From Rhinopithecus roxellana (Eukaryota; Chordata; Mammalia; Primates; Cercopithecidae): a DNA stretch of 64,000 nt. Both the position numbers and the translations under genes were made by a program. The stretch lies in contig NC_044551.1 of the NCBI RefSeq assembly GCF_007565055.1, positions 100,836,266-100,900,265 of the forward strand. The letters run 5' to 3'. Below are positions 35,975 to 47,438 of the stretch, piece after piece (positions within the stretch are counted from its first letter, which is position 1; each line of letters begins with the position of its first letter). The notes under the pieces are model-generated. The model searched no databases. It had not been told where the DNA came from and saw only the letters and a list, made by a program, of their open reading frames with translations.

Positions 35975-36026
35975 TAGGGTCCTCTAGAGAAATAGAACAA
36001 TATGTGCATATATGTATATATATACA

Positions 36027-36061
<35 letters not shown>

Positions 36062-36450
36062 CATATATATATGGAGAGAAAGAGAGAGAGATTTAAGGAA
36101 TTGGCTCACATAATTACAGAGGCTTCGCGGGTCCAAAATAGAGTAAGTGGCAGGCAGGCTGGAGACTCAGGGAAAAATTGCAGTTCAAGTCCATAAATAA
36201 ACTGCTGGCAGAATTCCTTCTTGCTCAGGTCAGTCTTCATTTAAAGCCTTCAGTTGATTGGATGAGATCCACCCACATTATTTAGGGTATCTTTTTCATT
36301 CAAAGTACATAGACTAAACTTTTAATCTCATCCAAAAAAAATTCCTCCACAGAAACATCTAGAATAATGTTTGACCAAGTATCTGAGCACCACGGTGCAG
36401 CCGGTTTGACACATAAAATTAACTATCACACTGCCCTTCTATACCATCAT
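35975..36450 (+). mobile_element. Ancient interspersed repeat (old L1- or LTR-type), sense
   Basis: GGGTCCTCTAGAGAAATAGA at the start, TTAAGGAATTGGCTCACATA, TGGCAGAATTCC, GATTGGATGAGATCCACCCA, AATAATGTTTGACCAAGTAT and GACACATAAAATTAACTATC at the end are the landmarks of a very common mammalian repeat. I recognise the sequence but not with certainty its family name. A (CA)n tract at 36023-36061 lies in its 5' part. Confidence 0.65.
36023..36061. repeat. (CA)n microsatellite
   Basis: About 39 bp of CA units, once interrupted by TA, with TA-rich flanks. Probably polymorphic. Confidence 0.95.
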
Positions 36451-39400
36451 CCACATATCCACATTCAGAGTCACTGGAACTCTGATTTCCCTTATGTGAA
36501 ATCAGTATTCTTTAGCATCACATGTGCACAAACCATGTTTCATTCACCTATTTACCCAGAAGCTACTAGTGGAGCAGCAGCTTCTGGGTGACTTTTTTGG
36601 TGGACAGTTAAATTTTACTTGTGAACTCAACTGTCTATGCTACAAGAATGCCATTCTCTCTTGTTGTGTCCACATTGGCCTGACCAATGAAACTCTCAGA
36701 TCTCCTCTGAAGCAAAGAGGCAAATGCTTTGGTTAATTGGTGTGGTCAAGTCTCAGTTTGAGAGAGACATGTTTTCTTGGCTCACAGTTTAGGATTTCAT
36801 GCTGATCTGGTCGACACAGTTCAGATCAGTTTGACCCACCACTGCAGTCATTATCCTTTGATCTGGAGTCTAGTTTGTAATTTGACCCATTCAGATGGCT
36901 TCCCTATTATAGTCAAGCAAGACAAAACCAAATCACCCCATTTATCTTAATGGGCTTTTTTTTCTCTTTCTTTCTTTTTCTTTTCTCTTTTCTTTCTTTC
37001 TTTCTCTTTTTTAACATGAAGCCTTGCCAATCTTTTGTTAAGAAGAAAAAGGAATCTGTGTATCTGATGGGCTTTGAAATACCATCTGGTGTTTAATGTT
37101 AGTGTCCTCTGTTCTCACAGTGGTGTGCTGAATCATATCTTCAAAGTTCAACAACCATTCAGTCACAGTCACCATTCAATATACTGTGTCATTATCAAAG
37201 ATGTGGATTTACAAAATGCTACCTGGAAACAAAGCACATTTAACAGGCTCTTCTCCCCAAGGCTGGCTCTGCCGCCTGAGACGAGTCTTCTAGTGTGAAG
37301 TCTGTTTGTCTGACATTTGTCACTGACCTTTGGATACTCAGCAGAACTGTTAACCCTGAAAATTGCTGGTTGAATTATTTAATTTTATGTGCCTTAAGAA
37401 ACCTAACAGCATTCTTACTCTAAGATGTAAGTCTAGACTTTTCTTCTACAAACATCCATATATTGGCAATTAATGCGTGAACAGATAAACTTCATTTTAA
37501 TCATTAAATATGTGCCAAGAAAGTTGAATATTCATAGATACTCTAAGTGTTAAATGCAGAAGGAAAATACATCAGTGAAATAAATCCTGTGATGCATTAT
37601 TTTGTTTCAGAGGAAAAAATATTTTGTAAGAGAATATTTATTCCAGAATGCATTGTTTGGGAGGTAAGAATATTTTTTAAGAGGAACACACAAGCATAGT
37701 TTTACAAGTTTAAGCAGTATTATTAAATACCTAGACAAAACGTGTGCTTACTGCTTTTAGGATAACAATCTGGCTTTCTCTTTTCACTTAATAATGATCA
37801 GGACTACTTGTATAAAACATGTACTACAGTGCTTTACATGATAGTCATAAACAACCTCTCCTAAAATGCATTTTTGCTTTTCTACCCCAGTGAACAGCTC
37901 TGTTTGAGTAAATGATCCATCCTTGAATCGTGTATGCAGAGACAAGATCAGCGTTGGATTGTTTTAATAAACTGGAAGTCTGCCAACATTATCTAGGAAG
38001 AGGACGAGGACATTAATGCTAGCACGCAATCTAGCCGTGTTTGGATTTAAGACAGAATTTAATCTTCTTGCCTCCTTTCCTTCCCCTCCTCCCCCTTTCC
38101 AGTCCTTTCTTTCCTTAATACACAGTCTCTTTTCATGGAGTTAACTCAAGCTATCTTAAACAGCATGAACTAATAAAGGATGACATTTCTAAAAGGGAAC
38201 ACATTCACAAATGTTGAAATGTGGAACATTTAAAATTCTATGGTACTTAGTTTAAGAGAGTGGTGATTAATGAGTTTATGTTATCTATCAAAATGCTTCC
38301 ATCATGCTGCTGATGTGACATGGGATTTATGGTAATGAAAAACCTGCAATCCATCCCCGGTATCTAAATCTATCAGCCCCACATTCATACAGAAAGCACT
38401 AAATGATAAATTTGTAGCTCTCTGAAAGCAAGATCATTTTTAAGATATGTACTGCCAAAAGAGAACATTCTTAAAATATAGGAAAGGAAACGATTTCCTT
38501 TCCAACCTATTGCTCTAGCAAGCATCATACTACAAATATCAATCTTTTCCTGGAAAAAAAAAAATACTGAGCAGATGATGATCACATGATTAGGCTAGTC
38601 ATTCTCAGTGAATTTCCTGTAATTTTCTTGGAAATCCTTTGTAATACATTTGCTAAGGGCCAAACAAATTTTCATTTGGATAATTTGTAATTGTTCTTGT
38701 GCTTTGCATCTTAGAGAAAATCCACTACTATCTTGAATAAAACTCACTTGGTTCCATCTGCAAATCAAAAGAATTCCAAGTAGCCCAACAGAAAGCTTCA
38801 TTCATTCTCAGCAACTGTTATGCACCACCCATCCCTCCATCTTTATTAGATAGGTATTCCTATTTCTGGAAGATCTAAGACAAGATATCTCAACATAATA
38901 AAGTTAATTAGCTGTGAGATGTGCTAAAGAGATTTGTGAGTGCAAATAGTGAAAATACTGAACTTTGCAACTAATTTACTTTTTTAAAACAAATTTGACC
39001 AGATCAAGTATATATTCATAGAAAGTACCAATCTCTATTATTTACACTCTGAAATGCTTTGATGAGTGGGAGAAAAGAGGGAGGAGTTACACCTAGAAGA
39101 TGCAGAAATTTTTATATAAACACAGGGAATATAATCACGTGTTTTGTATGTCCTAGTGAAGGCAGTGGAAAAACCACTGTTCTTGGCATCATGAGGACCA
39201 TCTCTATATTCTGACTCTGTAGGTAGTCATTTTTGTCAGGGTCATCTACATGTCAGGCATTTGGGTGCCTACATTGTAAGTTAATCCATTTCTGTATGCT
39301 TTGGAAAACAGACAAAGAGCCCTGTAGTGAAATATTTTTCTTAAGGCGGAGTTTCTACTTCCAAAGAGCAGACACCAGCTTAGTGTGTTTCAGAAACAGC

Positions 39401-41079
39401 ACAGGCTTGTATTCCTTTCCCATTTGCCCACTGATTTTGCTACTTCTGCCTTGGAGAGATGCAAGGGATAGAGAAATGCAGCCAAAGAGAAAGGAATCCC
39501 AGAGGCCAGGAAAGGCGAGTGGTAACAAGCCAGTGTGTGTACTGTGTTGTACAGGTTTGAACGGGGTGGAGGAGTCTTGTTAAAAATAAAAAAAAAAACT
39601 GCCTGTGAAGCAAATAGATTCTCCTCCCCCTCCTCCCACTAACACTGCAGAAAATGCCATCTATCAAAATGCTGTTAAAAGCAGTCTCTGATGATGCTGG
39701 AATAAAAAGGCTGTAATGACAACTGTGAGGTGGGAGGAGCCTCTTTGCTCCCAGCGGTCTGTCAGACTGGGCGTTAGAAACCCTTTCGATTAATAGGGTC
39801 GCACCAAGAACGTGACTCCCAGTGAAGAGGTTCTCTTTCTCTACCCTTCCCCCAATCCAACTTCAGATGCTCTCAGGCTTGGCCCTTGGAGTCAAAGTCA
39901 CAGAAGGGGAAATGTCATTTCCTGTTGATCATGACAGTCTTATCTTTCTTCTGGTCTCAGTATTTCTGGCATCATTGGTCTTAATCTGACCCAACCCCAA
40001 ACATCATCCTCAATACTCTTGGGTAATCCAAGCTCAGGAAAGAAATGGTAAGCCATTTTCAAGTTTTAAAACCATTTTTACAGCTTACACTGAGGTTAGT
40101 TTCAGTTTTGAAGTAATAGTGTAATGTCAACATGATTGTCTCCAATATGTTATCTATGCCACCGGCTCTCAATATTAAAATGTAATGAATTATTTGTTTT
40201 GTTTTTTCTAGCTTGGCAAGAAAATCATGAAAATGATACTCTCTCTTCAAAGGTAGACCTTTTTTTTTTTTTTTTTTTGTTACCAGAGAGAAGGAGAAAA
40301 CAAAAACCAACACATGTTATGTAATAGTGAAAAGAAAGAGAGAAATGCTTATAAGAAAACATCTTTAACTGCTTAATGTTCATAAGACAAAGACAATGAA
40401 CAAAGCAGATACACAATTTTAGCAAAAGAAAAAACACCATGAAACATTTGTTTCTCAAGTAGTTACAAAGAATGTTAACTAATCAAGCCATAGAAATACC
40501 TAGAAGGAAAAGGATTAGATGCACTCAAATATCAACATTAGGAGGCTTCTCACTGCTGTTGCTGCCACCACATGCATTAAGAACTCTCTCAGTGGCCTGA
40601 CAAAACGAGGAAAAAAAAAAAAAAAAAAAAAGAGTCCCAAGGTCCCCAATAACACTAAGACCAGCCACATTGGAGCCTGAGGCAAAAGGAAAAATCAGGA
40701 ATACTGATGTGATTTTATTTAAAATTTTGACATTCTGTTCATCATGGGTTTTTTGCATTGCTTTTGGGTTTTCTTAAATCTTGCATTAAAATATGATTTA
40801 CCTTGATCACTGAATTTTCAACACCCTCTACATTTTGCACCCAAGGCAAATGCCTAACCAGCTTCTCTTCCTTCAACCTAGTCTCTGCCCTGCTGTCAAG
40901 GAAAAATAAAACAGAAAATGGAACACTAACATCACATGATTTTCTTAAACTTAGCAAGTTCAAATGGATATAAAAACTGAAGACTAGTTTTTAATTGCTG
41001 GAATCACCAACACTTGTTTTCTAAAACACATGCCAAAGTTCTTAAAAGCTGGAATATCTTATGTCAATTAGGTGACTTA
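36451..41079. other. Longest repeat-poor interval of the window
   Basis: About 4.6 kb in which I recognise no transposon, apart from a polypyrimidine CTTT-type tract at 36957-37012, a T18 run at about 40261-40278 and an A-run at about 40610-40631. Open frames are short; the longest is 116 codons at 39233-39583 on the plus strand, without a domain. A local CpG cluster lies near 39750-39815, and splice-like signals on the minus strand occur at 40260-40970 (see findings). It may hold regulatory or noncoding-RNA sequence, but nothing is proved. Confidence 0.45.
36957..37012. repeat. Polypyrimidine (CTTT)n tract
   Basis: A 56-bp run of C and T only, with CTTT, CTTTT and CTCTTTT units. Confidence 0.93.
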
Positions 41080-42786
41080 CAGTCATGGGCACATCATGTT
41101 TCAGTCAACAAGGACGACTGCATATAAAATGATGGTGCCCCTTAGGATTATAACAAAGCTGAAAAATTCCTATGGCCTAGTGATATGGTAGCCGTTTTAA
41201 CACTGTAGTGCAATACATTACTCACATGTTTGTGATGATGCTGGTATAAACAAACCCATTGTGCTGCCAGTTGTATAAAAGTATAGCACATACGATTATG
41301 CACAGTGCATGGTTTACTGTTACTGCTTTATGTATTTACTAACTATATTTTTTTATTGTTATTTTTCATACTATTTATAAAAAATAAAGTCAACCAGAAA
41401 ACAGCCTCAGGCTAGTTCTTCAGGAGGTATTCCAAAAGAAGGCCTTGTTAGCATAGTTATTCGTGAAAACACAAATAACTCCATGAGTGCTACTGCACAT
41501 GGAGACCTTCCTGTGGGACAAGATGTGGACGTGGAGGACAGTCATAGTGATGATCCCAACTCTGTGTAGGTCTAGGCTAATACGTGCATTGGTGTCCCCA
41601 TTTTTAACAAAAGAGTTTAAAAAATAAAAAGTGAAAAACAAAAAAAAAATTCAAAAGTAGAAAAAGCTTATAGAAGAATATAGAGAATGAAAATACTTTT
41701 GTACAGCTGTACAATGTGTTTGTGTTTTGAGCTAAGCATTATTACAAAAGGCTCAACAAGTTTTTAAAAATTTAAGCGTCCATAAAGTTAAAAAATCACA
41801 GTAAGCTAAGGTGAATGTATTCTTGAAAAGAAATTTTTATAAATTTAGTGTAGCCTAATTGTACTGTTTATAAAATCTACACTAGTGTACAGTAATGTCC
41901 TAGGCCAGCAGTTCGCAACATTTTTGGCGCCAGGGACCAATTTCCAATTTTTCCACAGAATGGGGTAGAGGTTGGTAGAGGAGGGGTGGTTTCAGGATGA
42001 TTCAAGTGCATTATATGTACTGTGTACTTTATTTCTATTATTATTACATTGCAATTTATAATGAAATAATTATATAACTCATTATAATGTAGAATCAGTG
42101 GGAGCCCTGAGCTTGTTTTCCTACAACTAGAGGGTCCCACCTGGGGGTGATGGGAGACACTGACAGATCATCAGGCATTCGATTCTCATAAGGAGCGCAC
42201 AGCCTGGATCTCTTGCATGTGCAGTTCACAATAGGGTTTGCGCTTCTAGGAGAATCTAACGCCACCACTGACCTGACAGGAGGCGGGGCTCAGGCAGTAA
42301 CGTGAGCAGTGGGGAGCGGCTAGAAATACAGATGAAACTTCACTCACTCACTGGCCCATCATTTCCTTCTGTGCAGCCTGGTTCCTAATAAGCCATGGAC
42401 CCAGGGACTGTGGACCCCTGTACTAGGCCTTCACATTCACTCATTACTCACTCACTGACTCATCCAGATCAACTTCTTGCAATATCTATTCATAAATACT
42501 CTATACAGGTGAACCATTTTTTATCTTTCAGACCGTATTTTTACTTTACCGTGTTTATGTTTACATGTGTTTAGATACACAAATGTCATTCCATTACAAT
42601 TGCCTAGAGTGTTCAGCACAGAAACATGCTGTGTAGGTTTGTAGGCTAGGAGCAACAGACTATACCATATAGCCTAAGTGTGTACCATCTAGGTTTGTGT
42701 AAGTACGCTCTGGGTACACACCATGAAATTACCTAATGATGCATTTCTCAGAATGTATCCCCCATCAAGCAAGTGACATGTGACTG
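41080..42786 (+). mobile_element. Tigger-family DNA transposon split by MER1A
   Basis: Both termini are present and flanked by TA (41078-41079, 42787-42788): CAGTCATGGGCACATCATG at the left and GTGACATGTGACTG at the right. Internal landmarks of this TcMar-Tigger element include GCTGAAAAATTCCTATGGCC, GTGGGACAAGATGTGGACGT and TGTAGGTCTAGGCTAATACG, and a CAGCTGTACAATGTGTTTGT block. Only about 1.2 kb remains once the MER1A insert is removed, so it is internally deleted. Subfamily (Tigger3/Tigger4 type) is uncertain. Confidence 0.88.
41906..42420 (+). mobile_element. MER1A (hAT-Charlie) element with 8-bp target duplication
   Basis: Starts CAGCAGTTCGCAACATTTT, ends GGGACTGTGGACCCCTG and is 515 bp, the MER1A length. 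The 8-bp flanks TCCTAGGC (41898-41905) and TACTAGGC (42421-42428) differ at one base, as expected of an old hAT duplication. The host Tigger sequence is colinear on both sides. Inside are ATTTCTATTATTATTACATT and CTGGGGGTGATGGGAGACAC. Confidence 0.94.
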
Positions 42787-42787
42787 T

Positions 42788-43589
42788 ATTTTGAGATGAT
42801 ATCTAGAGATTTTTCTTTCCTACCTCCTACTTGTTGCTGGTAGCCCTCAACCTGTTTAGTCTGTGATATTCATTGCCTCACGGAGAGGGTATATGCCCAG
42901 AAGAAAGAAGTGAATTAAGTGGCTGGATATATTGTGTAAATATGTAGCAGAGAAAGTCTGAAAAGCTATAGCATTCAATTCCAAGAGCCAAGTGATGAGA
43001 GGGAAGAGATTTTCTCAGTTCCAAAAGTTTTTAAAGTAAGATTAAGAACCAAAACCTTAAACACTTCGTAGTGTTTATACCTTAACTGACCCAATGGGGA
43101 GAATGTAGGATGCCATAAGGACTTAACATTTTCCCACCTGAAATTAAATAAGAATTTAACTAGTAGAGGGTAAAAAGAGGAATTTTAGAGAATGTGATTA
43201 AAGTGCAGATATCAACAAGTACATGAGAAAGGGTCTTGTGCCTGACCCCTTAATGGATCAAAGCCTTGCACGAGAGTAGAAATGTTCAGGTTGCACGAGA
43301 ACACCAGAAGCAAAGAGATTGTTTTATAATATACCCTTTTCCTGAATTGAGAGATTTTACACCACCAAACAAACTTCACAGTAACAACAACTCACAGACC
43401 TCTGTGTGCAGAAATTAAACTTCCTTTATTTCTCTGTAACTAAATTGATTCAAACTTTGGAGCCTCCATTTTTATGGTGGAAAATTTAAACTTGTCAAGG
43501 TAAACTCAGCCACATCTAACCTAAAACACGTTTTAGTTGTTATACATTTCTGTCAATTCTGCACTCTAAAACTCTTTTCCTCCCATTTC
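42788..43589. other. Noncoding sequence, nothing recognised
   Basis: AT-rich single-copy sequence with no frame longer than 60 codons and no named repeat. Confidence 0.5.
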
Positions 43590-43785
43590 TCTCAGTTGCA
43601 ATAATGTATTAACAGACACTTAACATAGCACTTTTACCTCACAAGTATAAATTAACTCATTTAACCTTTACATCAATCCTCTGAGCAATACAGTATTATT
43701 GTCTCTACTTCAGAGGTGTAGAAATTGGTAGAGATGTCAGGTTAGCAAGCAGCAGAGCTGAGATTCAAACCATGTTTTTGGCAGG
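43590..43785 (+). mobile_element. MIR SINE, sense
   Basis: TAAATTAACTCATTTAACCT, CAATCCTCTGAGCAATACAG, CAGAGGTGTAGAAATTGGT and GCAGAGCTGAGATTCAAACC match the MIR core and 3' part. Confidence 0.83.
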
Positions 43786-44042
43786 GCCCCTAAGTAATGG
43801 AAAAGCTATAATTGAGGGGCGGTGTTGGTGGAAGGGCTGAAGGGAGACCTCACAGAGCTGTCTCCCCCATGCCAGCATGGAGTTCTGAATTGCTGGAGAG
43901 AAGCTTTTAAGTAGATGGGAGTAGGCAGTCTCACAAGAGCCTAGCAGTTGAACTGACAGAGACTATGCTATGGGACAAGACACCACAGTGGAAGCAAGAG
44001 AGAACTAGACTAAATCTGGATTCAATGCAAAGATAATACAGA

Positions 44043-44357
44043 GGCTGGGCGCCGTGGTTCACATCTATAATCCCAGCACTTTGGGAGGCCAAGGAAGGTG
44101 GAACACAAGGTCAGGAGACGATTCTGGCTAACGTGGTGAAACCCTGTCTCTACTAAAAATACAAAAACATTACCCAGGCGTGGTAGTGGGCACCTGTAGT
44201 CCTAGCCACTCAGGAGGCTGAGGCAGGAGAATCGCTTGAACCCAAGAGGCGGAGGTTGCAGTGAGCAGAGATCATACCACTGCACTCCAGCCTGGGCAAC
44301 ACAGTGAGACTCCGTCTCAAAAAAAAAAAAAAGAAAACCCAAACAAACAAACAAAAA
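44043..44357 (+). mobile_element. AluY-like element
   Basis: Full-length Alu with AGGCTGGGCGCCGTGGTTCA start, TTCTGGCTAACGTGGTGAAA (AluY/AluSg type) and an A-tail that turns into CAAA repeats. A deletion removes the GAGACCA stretch of the left arm. It lacks the AluYR markers. Confidence 0.85.
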
Positions 44358-44439
44358 CGATGATATAGAAGCACCCCAGATCACAGAGACCCCAGACCAC
44401 TTAGAAAGCAGAGAAGTCGCAGTTAGGCAAGGAGCACCT

Positions 44440-44630
44440 ACTCTAGAGGCTCCTTGGTTAGAATCTCAGTTCTACCGCTTTGGTAATTTGGGGCAAAGTG
44501 ACCCCTCTATGCCTCAATTTCTTTATATATAAAGTAGAGATAAAAATATAGTCTACATATAAGATTGAATAACTGATACAAAGGGTTTAGAATATTACAC
44601 GGTGGTTATAAGTACTATTTTAAGTGTTTT
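44440..44630 (-). mobile_element. MIR SINE, antisense
   Basis: GAATCTCAGTTCTACCGCTT, GTGACCCCTCTATGCCTCAA and TTTCTTTATATATAAAGTAG parallel the antisense MIR order. Confidence 0.75.
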
Positions 44631-44658
44631 CTACTATATTGTTACTCCTAAGAGGAAT

Positions 44659-44698
44659 GCAAAAAAAAAAAAAACAAACAAACAAACAAACAAAAAAC
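44659..44698. repeat. A14 plus (CAAA)n microsatellite
   Basis: A14 followed by about five CAAA units and a short A-run. Confidence 0.93.
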
Positions 44699-44879
44699 AG
44701 TATGAGAATCCCAAATTAATTTAAATTTACAACAAATGAAAATACATTTCAAGCTTAAGGTGACTGAATTTGCCTTGACGAGCATAACTTTTTCGCCATT
44801 AATAAAAAAAAGAGATTTGAAAGCTAAATTCAGTTTAATTACAGAGAAACAAACTTACATTTCTATATATTGCATCAAC

Positions 44880-45340
44880 TGGGAGACAATTCTTCTTGGC
44901 TTCCCCCTGTTTATACACATCTTGGGAGTAGAGCCACTGCCTGCCTTTTGTCCAGACTATATTTTCAAGGATGTCTATACAGTAAAAGGCCCTGGAAAAT
45001 AGATATAGTGTTTCCCTGCAAAGAAAACAGGGCATGTTTGGTTTTGTCCAGTAAAATGAAGGTAACATCTCTCTTCAGGGCAAACCCAGGCAGGCTACCT
45101 ATTATAAAAGGTTCAGGTTCCCTGAACTCAAGGTTTCTCTCCTGTAACACAACCCACTGTGAGTTCAGGCATCAGTTGTATAGCCCTGTAGGAATCAGGG
45201 CTTAGGCAGCTGGGACAATCACTGATACTCTGGCTACTGCTATTGCTGTGACTAATAAATGGTTCTTTGTCTCTGACCCAAGAGTCTCATATTTTCTGCC
45301 AATATCCATGACACTGTGGCAGGATAACTTGTTAGCTTGC
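44880..45340 (+). mobile_element. LTR-like repeat, sense
   Basis: A TATA-type block CTATTATAAAAGGTTCAGG lies about 150 bp upstream of CTAATAAATGGTTCTTTGTC (AATAAA polyadenylation signal). These are followed by TTTTCTGCCAATATCCATGA. Promoter then poly(A) signal at this spacing is the architecture of a retroviral LTR, and I recognise the text as a known primate LTR without certain name. Ends and target duplication were not resolved. Confidence 0.6.
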
Positions 45341-45419
45341 AAGGAGGGTAAAAATCTCAGAACTTTCACACCTTATTTAGTATACTACCCATAAACTAAA
45401 TAAACCAAAGTATTTATTT

Positions 45420-45570
45420 ATATATCCCATTTTATTTTATTTCAATGGTTTTGGGGCAAGAAGTGTTTTTTGGTTTCATGGATAAGTTCTTTAGTGGTGA
45501 CTTCTGAGATTTAGGTGCACCCATCACCCAAGTAGTGTATACCATACCCAATATGTAGTCAAAGTATTTC
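45420..45570 (-). mobile_element. L1 3' end (L1PB/L1MA age), antisense
   Basis: TTTTTTGGTTTCATGGATAA, TTCTTTAGTGGTGACTTCTG and GGTGCACCCATCACCCAAGT are the antisense 3'UTR of mid-age primate L1 elements. Strongly 5'-truncated. Confidence 0.82.
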
Positions 45571-47142
45571 ATCTTATAAAATATAATTTAATATAGTCAT
45601 AAGAATACTCATTTTTCTACTTTTATAAGTTTTTCAGTGTTTTGTTTTGCTCTCAGGCCATTCAATATATATACTTATTTTATTCTTTACACACAATATG
45701 TCTTTTTAAAAAATAAAAACACTTATCTATATTTAAACAATAACTAAAGGTTGATGCTAGTGACCAGAGATGTCCAAACGTGGCACATTTTGAACACATC
45801 CATAGTCCAAGGACGTATCATTACCTAAGCTAAGAACACTGCAGAACACAGATTTTCAGAGTACAAATTCCATTTCTCCATCTGCCACATTCAGATGAGA
45901 TCATGGAATCAGAATAAATTATTTCAAACCTAAGTTCAACAACACCATAAAGAAAGTAACAACAGTAAATGATTATTTCAAAACAGTAACATCCATTATT
46001 GTATTCTCTCTGACTGAAAACACTCAGTTGGGTCACATTTTTAAGATTATTCAAAGAAACAGAAAACACATCAGCTGATAGTTCTTCTAAAATCATACAG
46101 TGAGATCACCAAAGCAAATATAGACATATATTCACACCACCACAAACATCAAAGAATAAAGTCAGTGTTTTTCTCTGGCTCTCCCCAATCCTGACCATTC
46201 TGGAATAACACGTTTCTGCTAATCTGTCCATTTGTGAATGACTTGTAGAAACTGACATCTAAAATAACTACATGGGAGTAATTAAACTTAACCAGTCCTG
46301 GCTACTTTCTCAAATGTCATAATAAAAGGGTGAAATTACACACCAGACATAGTTGTTTTCCAAAGTGGGAAACGTAAAAATTTAGGGAGATGAATTATAA
46401 TGTTATGTCAGCAGTATTTTACTGAGCAGACCCATGAATGTGGTGTTGCTGAGACATTTCTCCTCACGCCCTGCTGCTGGGAGTTGTCGTTCCTCCCTAC
46501 ATTATTCCGCCTCCACTTGCCTTACTCAGTCATTATCAAATACATTCATCTTGTTTAAATAACACAGTACTTAACCTCCATTTGATGTTGGGAATGTAGG
46601 GCTGCTGAAATTACAACCAGAAGAATATGACAGAGTGTGAGAGAAACAGGCAAAGAGGAAAATAGAAAGAAATGTCATGTTTAAGTCTCATAATTAAAAA
46701 AACTATATTAAATTCAAAGTGTGACTGTATTTCTAGAAGGAAGCCAAGTTGACAGTAGCTCTTTTCACCTGGTGAAACTGGAGATGTGGATAGCTGTTTA
46801 TAGGCTGATCATTTTGCTGGGATTTTAACAGTTATATCTTAATACAGCCCACTGCCCACCCGCCAATACCTAATGTCCATCTAAGCAACTTTTCCACAAT
46901 CACGGAATTTGAAAGAAAATCCAGGAAGGGGACTCTTAATCAGGATGTATTTTGTACATCACCTGTGGAGTTTTCAAACCCACTTACATCAAAATTCTCT
47001 CTTTTCAAAGGTTTACAATGACTCCATGGTACCCACTGAGAGTTGTTGATCGTGGTTATATTTGTTGGTTTGTTTGTAGTTGCCCAGAAGACATATACGA
47101 AAAATTACCTTCACATTGAGGATTATTAAAAGAATATACAGA
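45571..47142. other. Noncoding sequence, nothing recognised
   Basis: Single-copy AT-rich sequence. The longest frame is 88 codons at 45830-46096 minus, with no domain. Confidence 0.5.
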
Positions 47143-47438
47143 ATTGGCGTGGCAGCTTATGCCTGTAATCCCAGCAATTTGGGAGGCCAAGGCAGGTGGA
47201 TCTCTTGAGCCCAGGAGTTTGAGACCAGCCTGAGCAACATGGCAAAACCCCATCTCTACAAAAAAAAAATAGCTGGGCATGGTGGTATGAGCCTGTAGTC
47301 CCAGCTACTCAGGAGGCTGGGAGGATCACCTGAGCCTGGCAGGTTGAGGCTGCAGTGAGCCCTGATTGAGCCACTGAATCCCAGCCTGGGCAACAGAGAG
47401 AGACCTTGTCTATACATAAAATAAAATAATATAAAAGG
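47143..47438 (+). mobile_element. AluJb-like element
   Basis: Diverged full-length Alu (GGCGTGGCAGCTTATGCCTG start) with TCTTGAGCCCAGGAGTTTGA and GAGCAACATGGCAAAACCCC, the AluJ pattern. The tail is ATAAAATAAAATAATATAAA. Confidence 0.9.

Noticed and set aside
39233..39667. Overlapping frames of 116 codons (plus) and 75 codons (minus)
   Set aside because: No domain, no start or splice context and no conserved motif recognised. Such lengths arise by chance in a 64-kb window.
40136..40458. Frames of 62-84 codons with long Lys or Phe runs
   Set aside because: They are created by the T18/A18 homopolymer at about 40261-40278.
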